Source: Bacteroidaceae bacterium (GTDB taxonomy: Bacteria; Bacteroidota; Bacteroidia; Bacteroidales; Bacteroidaceae). Taken from it: 64,000 bases of DNA. Every line of letters begins with the position of its first letter. Within the stretch, counting starts at the first letter, position 1. Of the stretch, positions 8,208-14,417 are shown piece after piece. Both the position numbers and the translations under genes were made by a program. The notes below the pieces were generated by a model. It did not search any database, had not been told where the DNA came from, and was given only the letters and a program-made list of their open reading frames with translations. The stretch is taken from the NCBI GenBank assembly GCA_024401115.1, contig JAKSLP010000006.1, positions 1 through 64,000 on the forward strand, in the 5' to 3' direction.

Positions 8208-8215
8208 AAAGTTAA
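8208..8215 (-). promoter_or_regulatory. -7 promoter box of the Xis-like gene
   Basis: Minus-strand TAACTTTG, matching TAnnTTTG. It would start transcription near 8201, well ahead of ATG 8133. Confidence 0.5.
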
Positions 8216-8284
8216 TGCGTTGATTCCTAATCGTTATAAATTGCATATCCAGGCACATCAGAAATTTGAGTAGTTTAACTTTCG

Positions 8285-8312
8285 AGTATGATTTTACGCG
8301 AATAATCATACT
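8285..8312. repeat. inverted repeat, candidate operator or Xis site
   Basis: AGTATGATT (8285-8293) and AATCATACT (8304-8312) are exact reverse complements with a 10-bp spacer, flanked by TTCG and CGAA a little further out. It lies upstream of the promoter of the HTH gene, where an autoregulator or excisionase would bind. Confidence 0.4.
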
Positions 8313-8562
8313 ATAAACCTCGAATTTGTAGTGATATGTGGTATTTGCTTGGATGTGATTTCGTGGATTAAATCCTTACTGGCTTTAGTACGAAATACAA
8401 GAATCCAACATTCGAGACGTGATAAGTATAGTCGTTAAAAAATAATCGTAACAAAGTGCGCAAGTTTGAATAAAAATTGCTATCTTTGCATGTAGAAATT
8501 GGTGTCGTGAAACATTTTTGATTTGTTACGAGTATATTTAACATTTTTTTGTTGTTAGTTTG

Positions 8563-8943
8563 TTACGTAACAAGGTTTCTATTGAAAATGGGTATTGATT
8601 TACAAATAGTTACACGATTTTCTAAACCTACGAAGTATAACATTTCTTTAATTCCTGCATCTATGTCCTTAAGTAAGAAGATTATCGGACTATCTACAAC
8701 CATTGCGACAAGTATTGTCAGCAAGAAATGTAGTATTCGATTGGGGAAGAAAGTATCTTTGTTCATAGAACGTAAAGTTTGCGCTACACAAAATTCCTGT
8801 GTTTCCGCATCAAATAGAGTACGCTTAGGAGTGCCCTTTTCACCATATTCGGCATCAATCAATTCATCTAGTGTTTCGATTTCATCAACTAGTTTCTTAT
8901 TCTTCACTGCTGCCATAGTTTTTCTCATTATTTTAAACATCAC
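8563..8943 (-). pseudogene. decayed HigA/XRE-type antitoxin
   Basis: 126-residue frame. The stretch LDELIDAEYGEKGTPKRT then FDAETQEFCVAQTLR matches the conserved N-terminal region of Bacteroidales XRE antitoxins of the HigA type, which usually continues into a TQ-x2-LA helix-turn-helix and ends in a GLGKRV-like segment. Here the HTH is replaced by a hydrophobic run (ILHFLLTILVAMVVDSP) of the same overall length, and the end still reads VGLENRVTI. That is the pattern expected from compensating frameshifts or decay in the middle. No HigB toxin frame lies upstream (8944-9113). It could also be an intact but divergent protein. Confidence 0.4.
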
Positions 8944-8996
8944 GCAAATTTAACTAAAATGTTTACGCAAACAAACAATAATTTACTTTTTTATAC

Positions 8997-9004
8997 TAAC
9001 TTTG
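8997..9004 (+). promoter_or_regulatory. -7 promoter box of the DUF5675 gene
   Basis: TAACTTTG matches TAnnTTTG; transcription would start near 9011, leaving a leader of about 100 nt before ATG 9114. No clear -33 TTTG. Confidence 0.4.
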
Positions 9005-9113
9005 GAAAGTTTCAAACGACCAAAAAAAGGGGCAAAATGCGTAGAGAAAATGTAACATTGTAACTGTTACAAAAATGAGAGACCCTAATGTTACAATTAA
9101 AAAGGAATAGGTT

Positions 9114-9566
9114 ATGGAAATAGTCATCAAGCGTATTTATTTCAGGGAGCATTATGTGGTGGGCGCACTGCAGGTGGATGGTAAATACCTGTGCGACACG
9201 CTGGAACCTCATGCCATCGACTGGAAGAAGGAGAAGAAGATAAAGGGTGTGACGGCCATTCCTGAGGGCCGCTATCGGGTGGAAATCCGCCACAGCCCCA
9301 CCTTCCACAGACAGATGCCTTATCTTAAGGATGTTCCGGAGTTCACGGGTATCATGATTCACACGGGCAACCGGGCCACGAATCCCGACGGCACTCCTGC
9401 CGACAGCCGGGGCTGCATTCTGGTAGGCCAGAACCTGGAGGTAGGCATCGAGCTGAACAGCCGCCAGTGCTTCAAGCGCCTATTTGAATTGATGGAGGCA
9501 GCCCATTCACGCGGTGAGGAAATCTGGGTATCTGTGCGCAGTTACAACGGGTGGACGTATGGGTAA
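9114..9566 (+). CDS. DUF5675 family protein
   Basis: 150 residues. The layout LCDTLEPHAIDW, AIPEGRYRVEI, MIHTGN and SRGCILVG fits DUF5675, a small family common in Bacteroidales and their phages. The HTGN ... SRGC pair recalls the His/Cys layout of YkuD-type L,D-transpeptidases, and a cell-wall role has been suggested on that basis; I cannot confirm it. No signal peptide. It has its own -7 box and a strong terminator, so it is a single-gene unit. GC is higher than its neighbours in the island. Confidence 0.75.
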   Translation: MEIVIKRIYFREHYVVGALQVDGKYLCDTLEPHAIDWKKEKKIKGVTAIPEGRYRVEIRHSPTFHRQMPYLKDVPEFTGIMIHTGNRATNPDGTPADSRGCILVGQNLEVGIELNSRQCFKRLFELMEAAHSRGEEIWVSVRSYNGWTYG

Positions 9567-9567
9567 A

Positions 9568-9603
9568 AGAAACCGGGGGATTGAAATGAATTCCCCGGTT
9601 TCT
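9568..9603 (+). terminator. rho-independent terminator of the DUF5675 gene
   Basis: Perfect 11-bp stem (9568-9578 with 9593-9603, AGAAACCGGGG) and a 14-nt loop, 2 bp after the stop codon. The T-run is weak (TTTCTAT). Confidence 0.7.
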
Positions 9604-9916
9604 ATATGATGTATTGTTTCATTTGTCCGAAATTCTTAAAGTTTTTCGGACTTTTTGTGCTAAAGCAAGATAAAATGAGTTTTTCCCCACAATTATTGGA
9701 TTCATCCGAAGTTTTCCGTAAGGATGTATATTCCAGCAATTCGATGTATAAATTGTTTCGTCACGATTATGCTTATAAATGGCATCTATAAGCATCGAAA
9801 ACAGTTAAAAATCCATATAAATTTCATTTTCTATGGTATTAAGTGACTGACATAAAGAAAAAAATCGTACTTTAGCGCTCAAAGAGCGCCTACTCAAAAA
9901 AAGTTGTAGTTCAATT
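9604..9916. other. 313-bp gene-free stretch with promoter/operator of the DUF3791-DUF3990 set
   Basis: A 61-codon frame here (9606-9791) has no family features and I do not call it. Near the 3' end, TACTTTAG at 9869-9876 is a weak -7-like box, and GCGCTC-aaa-GAGCGC (9875-9889) is a perfect 6-bp inverted repeat at the expected transcription start, a natural place for an autoregulatory operator. Confidence 0.4.
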
Positions 9917-10141
9917 ATGTCAAAACAAGAATCAAACATATTAAAATTTACCATTGCACTTGTTACAGAATTTGCAAGTTACTATGGTATAACCCAAAAG
10001 CAGGCATACAACTATCTTGTCCGCTTCAAGGGCATGTCACATTTGACAGAGTTCTACAATATCCTTCACACCCAATCATTTGAAGACAATGTAGAAATAC
10101 TTGCTGAGGTGTGTCACAATAACGGAGGACAATTGAAATGA
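9917..10141 (+). CDS. DUF3791 protein, putative antitoxin-like partner
   Basis: 74 residues. The pattern FTIALVTEFASYYGITQKQAYNYL then FKGMSHLTEFYNILHTQS fits DUF3791, a small helical family found directly before DUF3990 genes. First gene of a tight three-gene set; its stop overlaps the next start (ATGA 10138-10141). It probably binds the DUF3990 protein. Whether it neutralises it is inference from size, order and coupling. Confidence 0.72.
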   Translation: MSKQESNILKFTIALVTEFASYYGITQKQAYNYLVRFKGMSHLTEFYNILHTQSFEDNVEILAEVCHNNGGQLK

Positions 10142-10641
10142 AACTATACCACGGTTCTGATATTTTGATAGAAAAGATTGACCTTGAAAAGTCGAAGCCA
10201 TTTAAAGACTTCGGCAAAGGGTTTTATCTCTCTGCCGAATACGATCAGGCGATGGATATGGCAAAGCAACGTATCAGACAAAAACAGGGCATCGGCACTC
10301 CTACTGTTACTGCTTTCGAGTTCGACGAATCTATCCTGAAAGGAGAAGAACTGAAAGTGAAGGTATGGGACGACTACTGTGTAGACTGGGTGAAATTCAT
10401 TCTTCGCAATCGAGACAGAAGACAGCCTCACCCATGGCACGATTATGATATCGTATACGGTCCGATAGCTGATGATGGCGTAACATTTAAGTTACGTCGA
10501 TATGAAGCAGGCTATCTGACTATTGAGCAATTGGTTGAAGAGCTGAAATATGATAAAGGTATTACCTTTCAGTATTTCTTTGCAAATGAAAAAGCAATAG
10601 CAAAACTTACAAGAATATGCGACTTTCCCCTGAACAAATAA
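10138..10641 (+). CDS. DUF3990 protein, ADP-ribosyltransferase-like fold, putative toxin
   Basis: 167 residues. The start LYHGSDILIEKI and DFGKGFYLSAEYDQA (near residue 30) match DUF3990, which groups with ADP-ribosyltransferase-like folds: the H-G pair would meet NAD and the G-F-Y-x-S strand corresponds to the second ART motif. Later conserved points include DYDIVYGPIADDGV (near residue 101). No signal peptide. Overlaps on both sides with small partner genes suggest a toxin with two small partners. NAD-dependent modification of a cell target is the likely activity; the target is unknown. Confidence 0.75.
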   Translation: MKLYHGSDILIEKIDLEKSKPFKDFGKGFYLSAEYDQAMDMAKQRIRQKQGIGTPTVTAFEFDESILKGEELKVKVWDDYCVDWVKFILRNRDRRQPHPWHDYDIVYGPIADDGVTFKLRRYEAGYLTIEQLVEELKYDKGITFQYFFANEKAIAKLTRICDFPLNK

Positions 10642-10847
10642 ACATCCTAAAAGAAGAGCTTTGTGCAGAACTTGTAGAGATTCTGATGAACGAATGGCAC
10701 TACTCCATGCAGGAAGCTCTTGGTGTGCTGTATAATTCAGACACCTTCGCTCTCATTCAGGATGAGGGATCAGGGCTTTATTACCAAAGTTCAGGTTATG
10801 TGTACACATTTCTGGATGAAGAGTTGAAAACCGGCAAAGTGGCATAA
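10617..10847 (+). CDS. small DUF3791-like protein, third gene of the set
   Basis: 76 residues, overlapping the DUF3990 gene by 25 bp. The segment MQEALGVLYNSDTFALIQDEGSGLYYQ (given here as its parts EALGVLYNSDTF and GSGLYYQSSGYVY) is typical of small proteins accompanying DUF3990. It is acidic and helical and could be the true antitoxin. ATG 10617 keeps the overlap; no later Met before residue 24 is plausible. Confidence 0.65.
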   Translation: MRLSPEQINILKEELCAELVEILMNEWHYSMQEALGVLYNSDTFALIQDEGSGLYYQSSGYVYTFLDEELKTGKVA

Positions 10848-10906
10848 AACCTTCCCTAAAAAGGGGTAGCTTACATTGTTTGGTTGTGCATTTGTTGTGC
10901 AATAAA

Positions 10907-10963
10907 AAATTATCGCCATGATGAAAATGCTGATTTAAAAGCAATTTATCATGGCGATAATTT
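10907..10963 (-). terminator. long hairpin terminator downstream of tRNA-Arg
   Basis: Perfect 16-bp inverted repeat (10907-10922 with 10948-10963) with a 25-nt spacer. On the minus strand it follows the tRNA 3' end by 8 bp and is followed by a T-run (the A-run at 10904-10909). It could also end transcription from the DUF3990 set on the plus strand. Confidence 0.65.
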
Positions 10964-10971
10964 AATTTCAG

Positions 10972-11045
10972 TGATTCGGTTGGGATTCGAACCCAAGACC
11001 CACAGCTTAGAAGGCTGTTGCTCTATCCAGCTGAGCTACCGAACC
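10972..11045 (-). tRNA. tRNA-Arg(TCT)
   Basis: 74 nt on the minus strand. Acceptor GGTTCGG pairs with CCGAATC (one G-U), discriminator A; D-arm GCTC-AGCTGGATA-GAGC; anticodon loop CTTCTAA with anticodon TCT; T-arm with GGTTCGAATCC. CCA is not encoded. Its 3' end faces the accessory DNA at 1-10971, the orientation expected for a tRNA used as an integration site. Confidence 0.93.
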
Positions 11046-11112
11046 ATCCTCTTAAAAAGCGGTGCAAAGGTAGAAAGTTTTGATGATATTTGCAAATTTT
11101 AAGAAGAAAATA

Positions 11113-11913
11113 TCATTCATTGTCCTTCAAACACCACTCTATGGCATTACGGAACATCTGTTTGAATGCATCCAACTGATAGAGTTCCTGATCATGACCA
11201 AACTGGAAATAGACATTCCGGGCTTTCTTGTTCTCATTCACCCAGATGACGGGATGGTCGCCCATGCGGATATCGGACTGGGGCACATAGCTGTCCTCAT
11301 CGACCGTGGCCAGCACGTGGGCATGGTCGCGGGGATTGGTGGTATAGGTGTACCATTCGTCCTTGGGTACCACGAAACTGGAGGGTACTCCCTTCATGAT
11401 GGGGTGCTGGGCATCCTCCACATGAACGGTGCCATCGGTCAGGGTCTCGATGTAGTTCTCCCAACGGATGCTGCCCATGAAATCGCTGAACCACTGCCAC
11501 ATGCTGTAGCCGTCGAAAATGTCGCCCAACAGGGAGGCATGGTGGAAACCGATGTAGCTGCCACGGCCCTCGTCGATGTAGCGCATGAAATCCTGCTGCG
11601 AGGCCTCGCTCCAGGCATAAGGGGGATAGTTCAGGTGTACGACCAACTGATATTTATCTATCTCTCCGGCAGGCATTTCTTTCAGATCGGCCACCCAGGT
11701 GGTCTGAATATTCAGCGTGTCCTTCAGGCCGTCAAGCCAGGCACGGGTAGCATCGCAGAAGCCTTGATGAGGGGTGCCTTCCTCGGCCAGGACCAGAACC
11801 TGACGCACCTCGGGTTCGGGTGCTTCTGACGGTTTGGGACTCGAACTGCAGGCGGTAAGAAGCCATCCGGTAAGACAAATAACTACAATGAATAATCGGT
11901 TCATATAATTCAT
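11113..11913 (-). CDS. ThuA-domain lipoprotein
   Basis: 266 residues. Signal peptide with lipobox LLTAC (Cys near residue 22), so an envelope lipoprotein. The body fits the ThuA (trehalose-utilization) fold, a class I glutamine-amidotransferase-like domain: VLVLAEEGTPHQGF, YQLVVHLNYPPYAW, GSYIGFHHASL, HPIMKGVPSSF, HPVIWVNEN, and FQFGHDQELY. The family is often linked to sugar metabolism; its reaction is not settled. It starts 9 bp after the stop of the GH9 gene, so the two are co-transcribed and probably work on the same glycan. ATG at 11904 is an equally good start. Confidence 0.8.
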   Translation of the reverse strand: MNYMNRLFIVVICLTGWLLTACSSSPKPSEAPEPEVRQVLVLAEEGTPHQGFCDATRAWLDGLKDTLNIQTTWVADLKEMPAGEIDKYQLVVHLNYPPYAWSEASQQDFMRYIDEGRGSYIGFHHASLLGDIFDGYSMWQWFSDFMGSIRWENYIETLTDGTVHVEDAQHPIMKGVPSSFVVPKDEWYTYTTNPRDHAHVLATVDEDSYVPQSDIRMGDHPVIWVNENKKARNVYFQFGHDQELYQLDAFKQMFRNAIEWCLKDNE

Positions 11914-11922
11914 TTTTAAAGA

Positions 11923-14295
11923 TTAATATTCAGCAATTAATGACAGCCATTTCCCGGCACTGGTCATCCACACTTCCTTGTAGCAGGCATTGTTGGTCTG
12001 GGGCCAGAAAGGCTCGTCGGTATCCTTCCAGGAACGGATGCCCACGGGTGTCTCTCCCACTATCTCTCCGCTCGAGAAACTGTCCATGGAGGGATAGTGA
12101 TGACCCTCGCCATAGATGAGCGATTGCCCGAAAGGGTTGCGCCCCACGGTCCAGTAGAGCTGGGCTCGGCCGTACTCCATCAAGGTATGATTATGCAGGT
12201 ACTTGCCCATCACGGCGGCAGCCTTTCCTAACGAGAGGATAATGGCCTGATTGCCGTTGTAGATGTTGAACCACACGGGGAACCGCTTCAGGTAATGGGT
12301 GTCGTCCAGCGGAATGCCACCGGTGGTTAGCTGGCGGGTATAGCGGTCCACGGCATCGGCAGGAGCAAAGATGTGAAGCGACTGGAACCCCGCCTCGTCC
12401 CGGTATTCGGTAGCGGAATAGGTGCCCGACGAAGCCATGTAATACGGAGCAGTGTATGGCATCAGGCTCTGCAGGTACTGCGCATACAGGTCCAACGCAT
12501 CCTTCCACTCCTGGAACTGCTGATGATGGGGCTGCGAGCGGCACAAATCCACCAGCGATACGGCCAGCAGTTGCTCACGGCTCTGATGAATGAAATGCAC
12601 CAGCGACAGGCGGTTCTCATCGCGGTAGAAATAACCCTTCAACTCGGGACGGGTGCCCTGGGTTTCCTGGCATTTCAAGGTATACAGGATGTATTCTGCA
12701 GCCTTACGGGCATAGGACTCGTCACCGGTCAACAGAAAGAGCTGGGTGGCAGCCCAGGAGGCTGTGGCCATGAACACCGAAGGCGGGGTGTTGTAGGTAT
12801 GCTCCATGATGTGGGCATAAGACTGAATGCCGTGACGGGTATACTGCTCAACGGCATACTGATAGTCCTCCAGGGCAGCCTTCTTAAGCGAATCGTAAAG
12901 CGGATGTTCAGGACCCAGAACACGGCAGGCATAGGCCTCGTAGGCCGCATACAGGAAATTATCGAACGCATGGTTCTGCTTGCGCACGGTATGGATATCA
13001 TCGAATGTACCGGGCTGATTGTCAGTCCAATGCAGCAATCCCAAACTGGAAGCGTGATAGCCATCGTCCAGCCGGCACTGCAGCACAAAGCGCAATCCCC
13101 AGCAGGCTTCCTCTATCAGACGCTGATACAGCTGAGGGCGGGATTCACGGTATTTCTCAGCCGTCTCCAGCAGGGCGAAAGCCACATCGCCCGTCTGAAG
13201 TGTCTGCTGCGACAAGTCGCCCGCATCGTGCCAACCGCCACCGTAGGAATAGCTCTTTCCGAGGTAATCGCAAAACAGATCAGTATGACACTGGTCGTGA
13301 ATGCCGGGAACCGCATCGCCGCAACGCTGGCAGTAGATAAAGTTCAGAACCCGCCATGCCGAAGCCTCGAATGCCTGGGAGCTGATGGCAAAAGGCTCAG
13401 TTTCCAAATCACACACCCGAAGCCGGTAGAGTCCCGGTTTCGTGACGGTACTGAAATTAGCCAATCCCAACGTGCCGATGCTGTTATCGGAGCGTTCCAC
13501 CCTACCCTGCAATACCGTCTTACCGGAATCCATAAGAAAGAGCGTGAACGGTTTATGAATATGAGCAGATGAGAGAATGGCCGTCTTCTGTCCCTCGGGC
13601 AGATAGCCCGACATAGAATAGATAATCCGGTCGTCCTGAGGAATCCAACCCTTCTCCTGAGCCTTCACACCCGTAGATTCCAGTTGCACGTTGCGCACGG
13701 TATACCGCACCGAATCGCTACCCGAGGCATGACGCCCCTTGATATCCGTATAGAAACGCAAGGCACGCACCTCCTCGCGGGGAAGTTCGCCGAACTCATA
13801 CACCACACGGTTCCACCGGCCCGGAGTGAGGTTGATGAGATGGGCACCCACATCGGCAGGCGTGGCATTCTGTATCTGCAAGTTAAGGTTCACCACGCCC
13901 GTACCCTGATACTCGGGATACACATCCATCGAGATACGGTCATAGGGCTGCCAGTCGGTATCCTGCACAGGGAGCGTATAATCCACCGTGCCGAAAATAG
14001 CATAATCAGGATCATCGGGCGAACCCACGGGGCGCTTACCGGTAGTGGTAGGAACATCCAGCACCAGTTCCGGGAGAAGCATGCGCGATTCCTGAACGGC
14101 CAGCTGCTTGCTGTAGGTCTCCATGGCCCGGGCAGTATCCAGCGGCAAGGGACGGTGCAGATAATCCGTAGCCAGCAGCTGTTCCCGGAGGGCCGGATCA
14201 TAGGCCAGTTCCTTTTCACCGGAAGGTCCGCAGCCCCACAAACTGAAGAGCAGCAGGGAAACGACAGGAATAATTTTCATCGTGTGTTTATCCAT
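11923..14295 (-). CDS. glycoside hydrolase family 9 lipoprotein
   Basis: About 790 residues. Lipobox LWGCG near residue 22. Order: a 270-residue N-terminal beta region of unknown type, a CelD_N-like Ig domain (IYSMSGYLPEGQKTAI, then GLYRLRV), and an (alpha/alpha)6 GH9 barrel. The barrel has GGWHDAGDLSQQ (near residue 353; the DAGD Asp pair is the catalytic-base region), HAFDNFLYAAYEAY, YWTVGRNPFGQS and a C-terminal NNACYKEVW whose Glu may be the acid. GH9 enzymes cut beta-glucans or related chains; the exact substrate is open. No SusC/SusD pair is nearby. The frame opens at 14322, but the -7 box at 14327-14320 rules that start out; ATG 14295 or 14280 fits. Confidence 0.85.
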   Translation of the reverse strand: MDKHTMKIIPVVSLLLFSLWGCGPSGEKELAYDPALREQLLATDYLHRPLPLDTARAMETYSKQLAVQESRMLLPELVLDVPTTTGKRPVGSPDDPDYAIFGTVDYTLPVQDTDWQPYDRISMDVYPEYQGTGVVNLNLQIQNATPADVGAHLINLTPGRWNRVVYEFGELPREEVRALRFYTDIKGRHASGSDSVRYTVRNVQLESTGVKAQEKGWIPQDDRIIYSMSGYLPEGQKTAILSSAHIHKPFTLFLMDSGKTVLQGRVERSDNSIGTLGLANFSTVTKPGLYRLRVCDLETEPFAISSQAFEASAWRVLNFIYCQRCGDAVPGIHDQCHTDLFCDYLGKSYSYGGGWHDAGDLSQQTLQTGDVAFALLETAEKYRESRPQLYQRLIEEACWGLRFVLQCRLDDGYHASSLGLLHWTDNQPGTFDDIHTVRKQNHAFDNFLYAAYEAYACRVLGPEHPLYDSLKKAALEDYQYAVEQYTRHGIQSYAHIMEHTYNTPPSVFMATASWAATQLFLLTGDESYARKAAEYILYTLKCQETQGTRPELKGYFYRDENRLSLVHFIHQSREQLLAVSLVDLCRSQPHHQQFQEWKDALDLYAQYLQSLMPYTAPYYMASSGTYSATEYRDEAGFQSLHIFAPADAVDRYTRQLTTGGIPLDDTHYLKRFPVWFNIYNGNQAIILSLGKAAAVMGKYLHNHTLMEYGRAQLYWTVGRNPFGQSLIYGEGHHYPSMDSFSSGEIVGETPVGIRSWKDTDEPFWPQTNNACYKEVWMTSAGKWLSLIAEY

Positions 14296-14319
14296 TTTTG
14301 TGTTTTTATCCGTTGTCGG

Positions 14320-14327
14320 CAAAGATA
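14320..14327 (-). promoter_or_regulatory. -7 promoter box of the GH9-ThuA operon
   Basis: Minus-strand TATCTTTG, consensus TAnnTTTG. Transcription would start near 14313, giving 18-33 nt of leader depending on the start codon. Confidence 0.6.
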
Positions 14328-14338
14328 CACATAATTAA

Positions 14339-14370
14339 TTTGCAACATAAAAAAAGAATCCTTAAATTTG
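14339..14370 (+). promoter_or_regulatory. promoter of the tandem sensor kinase operon
   Basis: TTTG at 14339-14342, 20-bp spacer, TAAATTTG at 14363-14370: a complete Bacteroidales -33/-7 promoter. Divergent from the GH9 promoter, with the two -7 boxes 35 bp apart. Confidence 0.75.
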
Positions 14371-14417
14371 CAGAGATTATGTCTGAAACGGCAATTTAAG
14401 GCTTCAGGCGGATTGAA

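Larger units (their letters stand above)
8134..8562. other. 429-bp gene-free stretch between element genes
   Basis: AT-rich, no open frame of note. It holds the -7 box of the Xis-like gene (8215-8208), a perfect 9-bp inverted repeat (8285-8293 and 8304-8312), and a plus-strand TATCTTTG at 8481-8488 with no gene behind it that I trust. It ends at a 14-bp palindrome (8560-8573, TTGTTACGTAACAA). Confidence 0.5.

Noticed and set aside
8549..8953. Plus-strand 134-codon frame opposite the HigA-like remnant
   Set aside because: The minus strand shows the family-specific antitoxin start; the plus product is a Ser/Ile-rich mirror. A transcript from the -7 box at 8481 remains possible.
9606..9791. 61-codon plus-strand frame between DUF5675 and DUF3791 genes
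   Set aside because: No family resemblance, no promoter, starts directly after a terminator.
12373..13572. Plus-strand frame of 399 codons opposite the GH9 gene
   Set aside because: Shadow frame; the GH9 motifs are on the minus strand.
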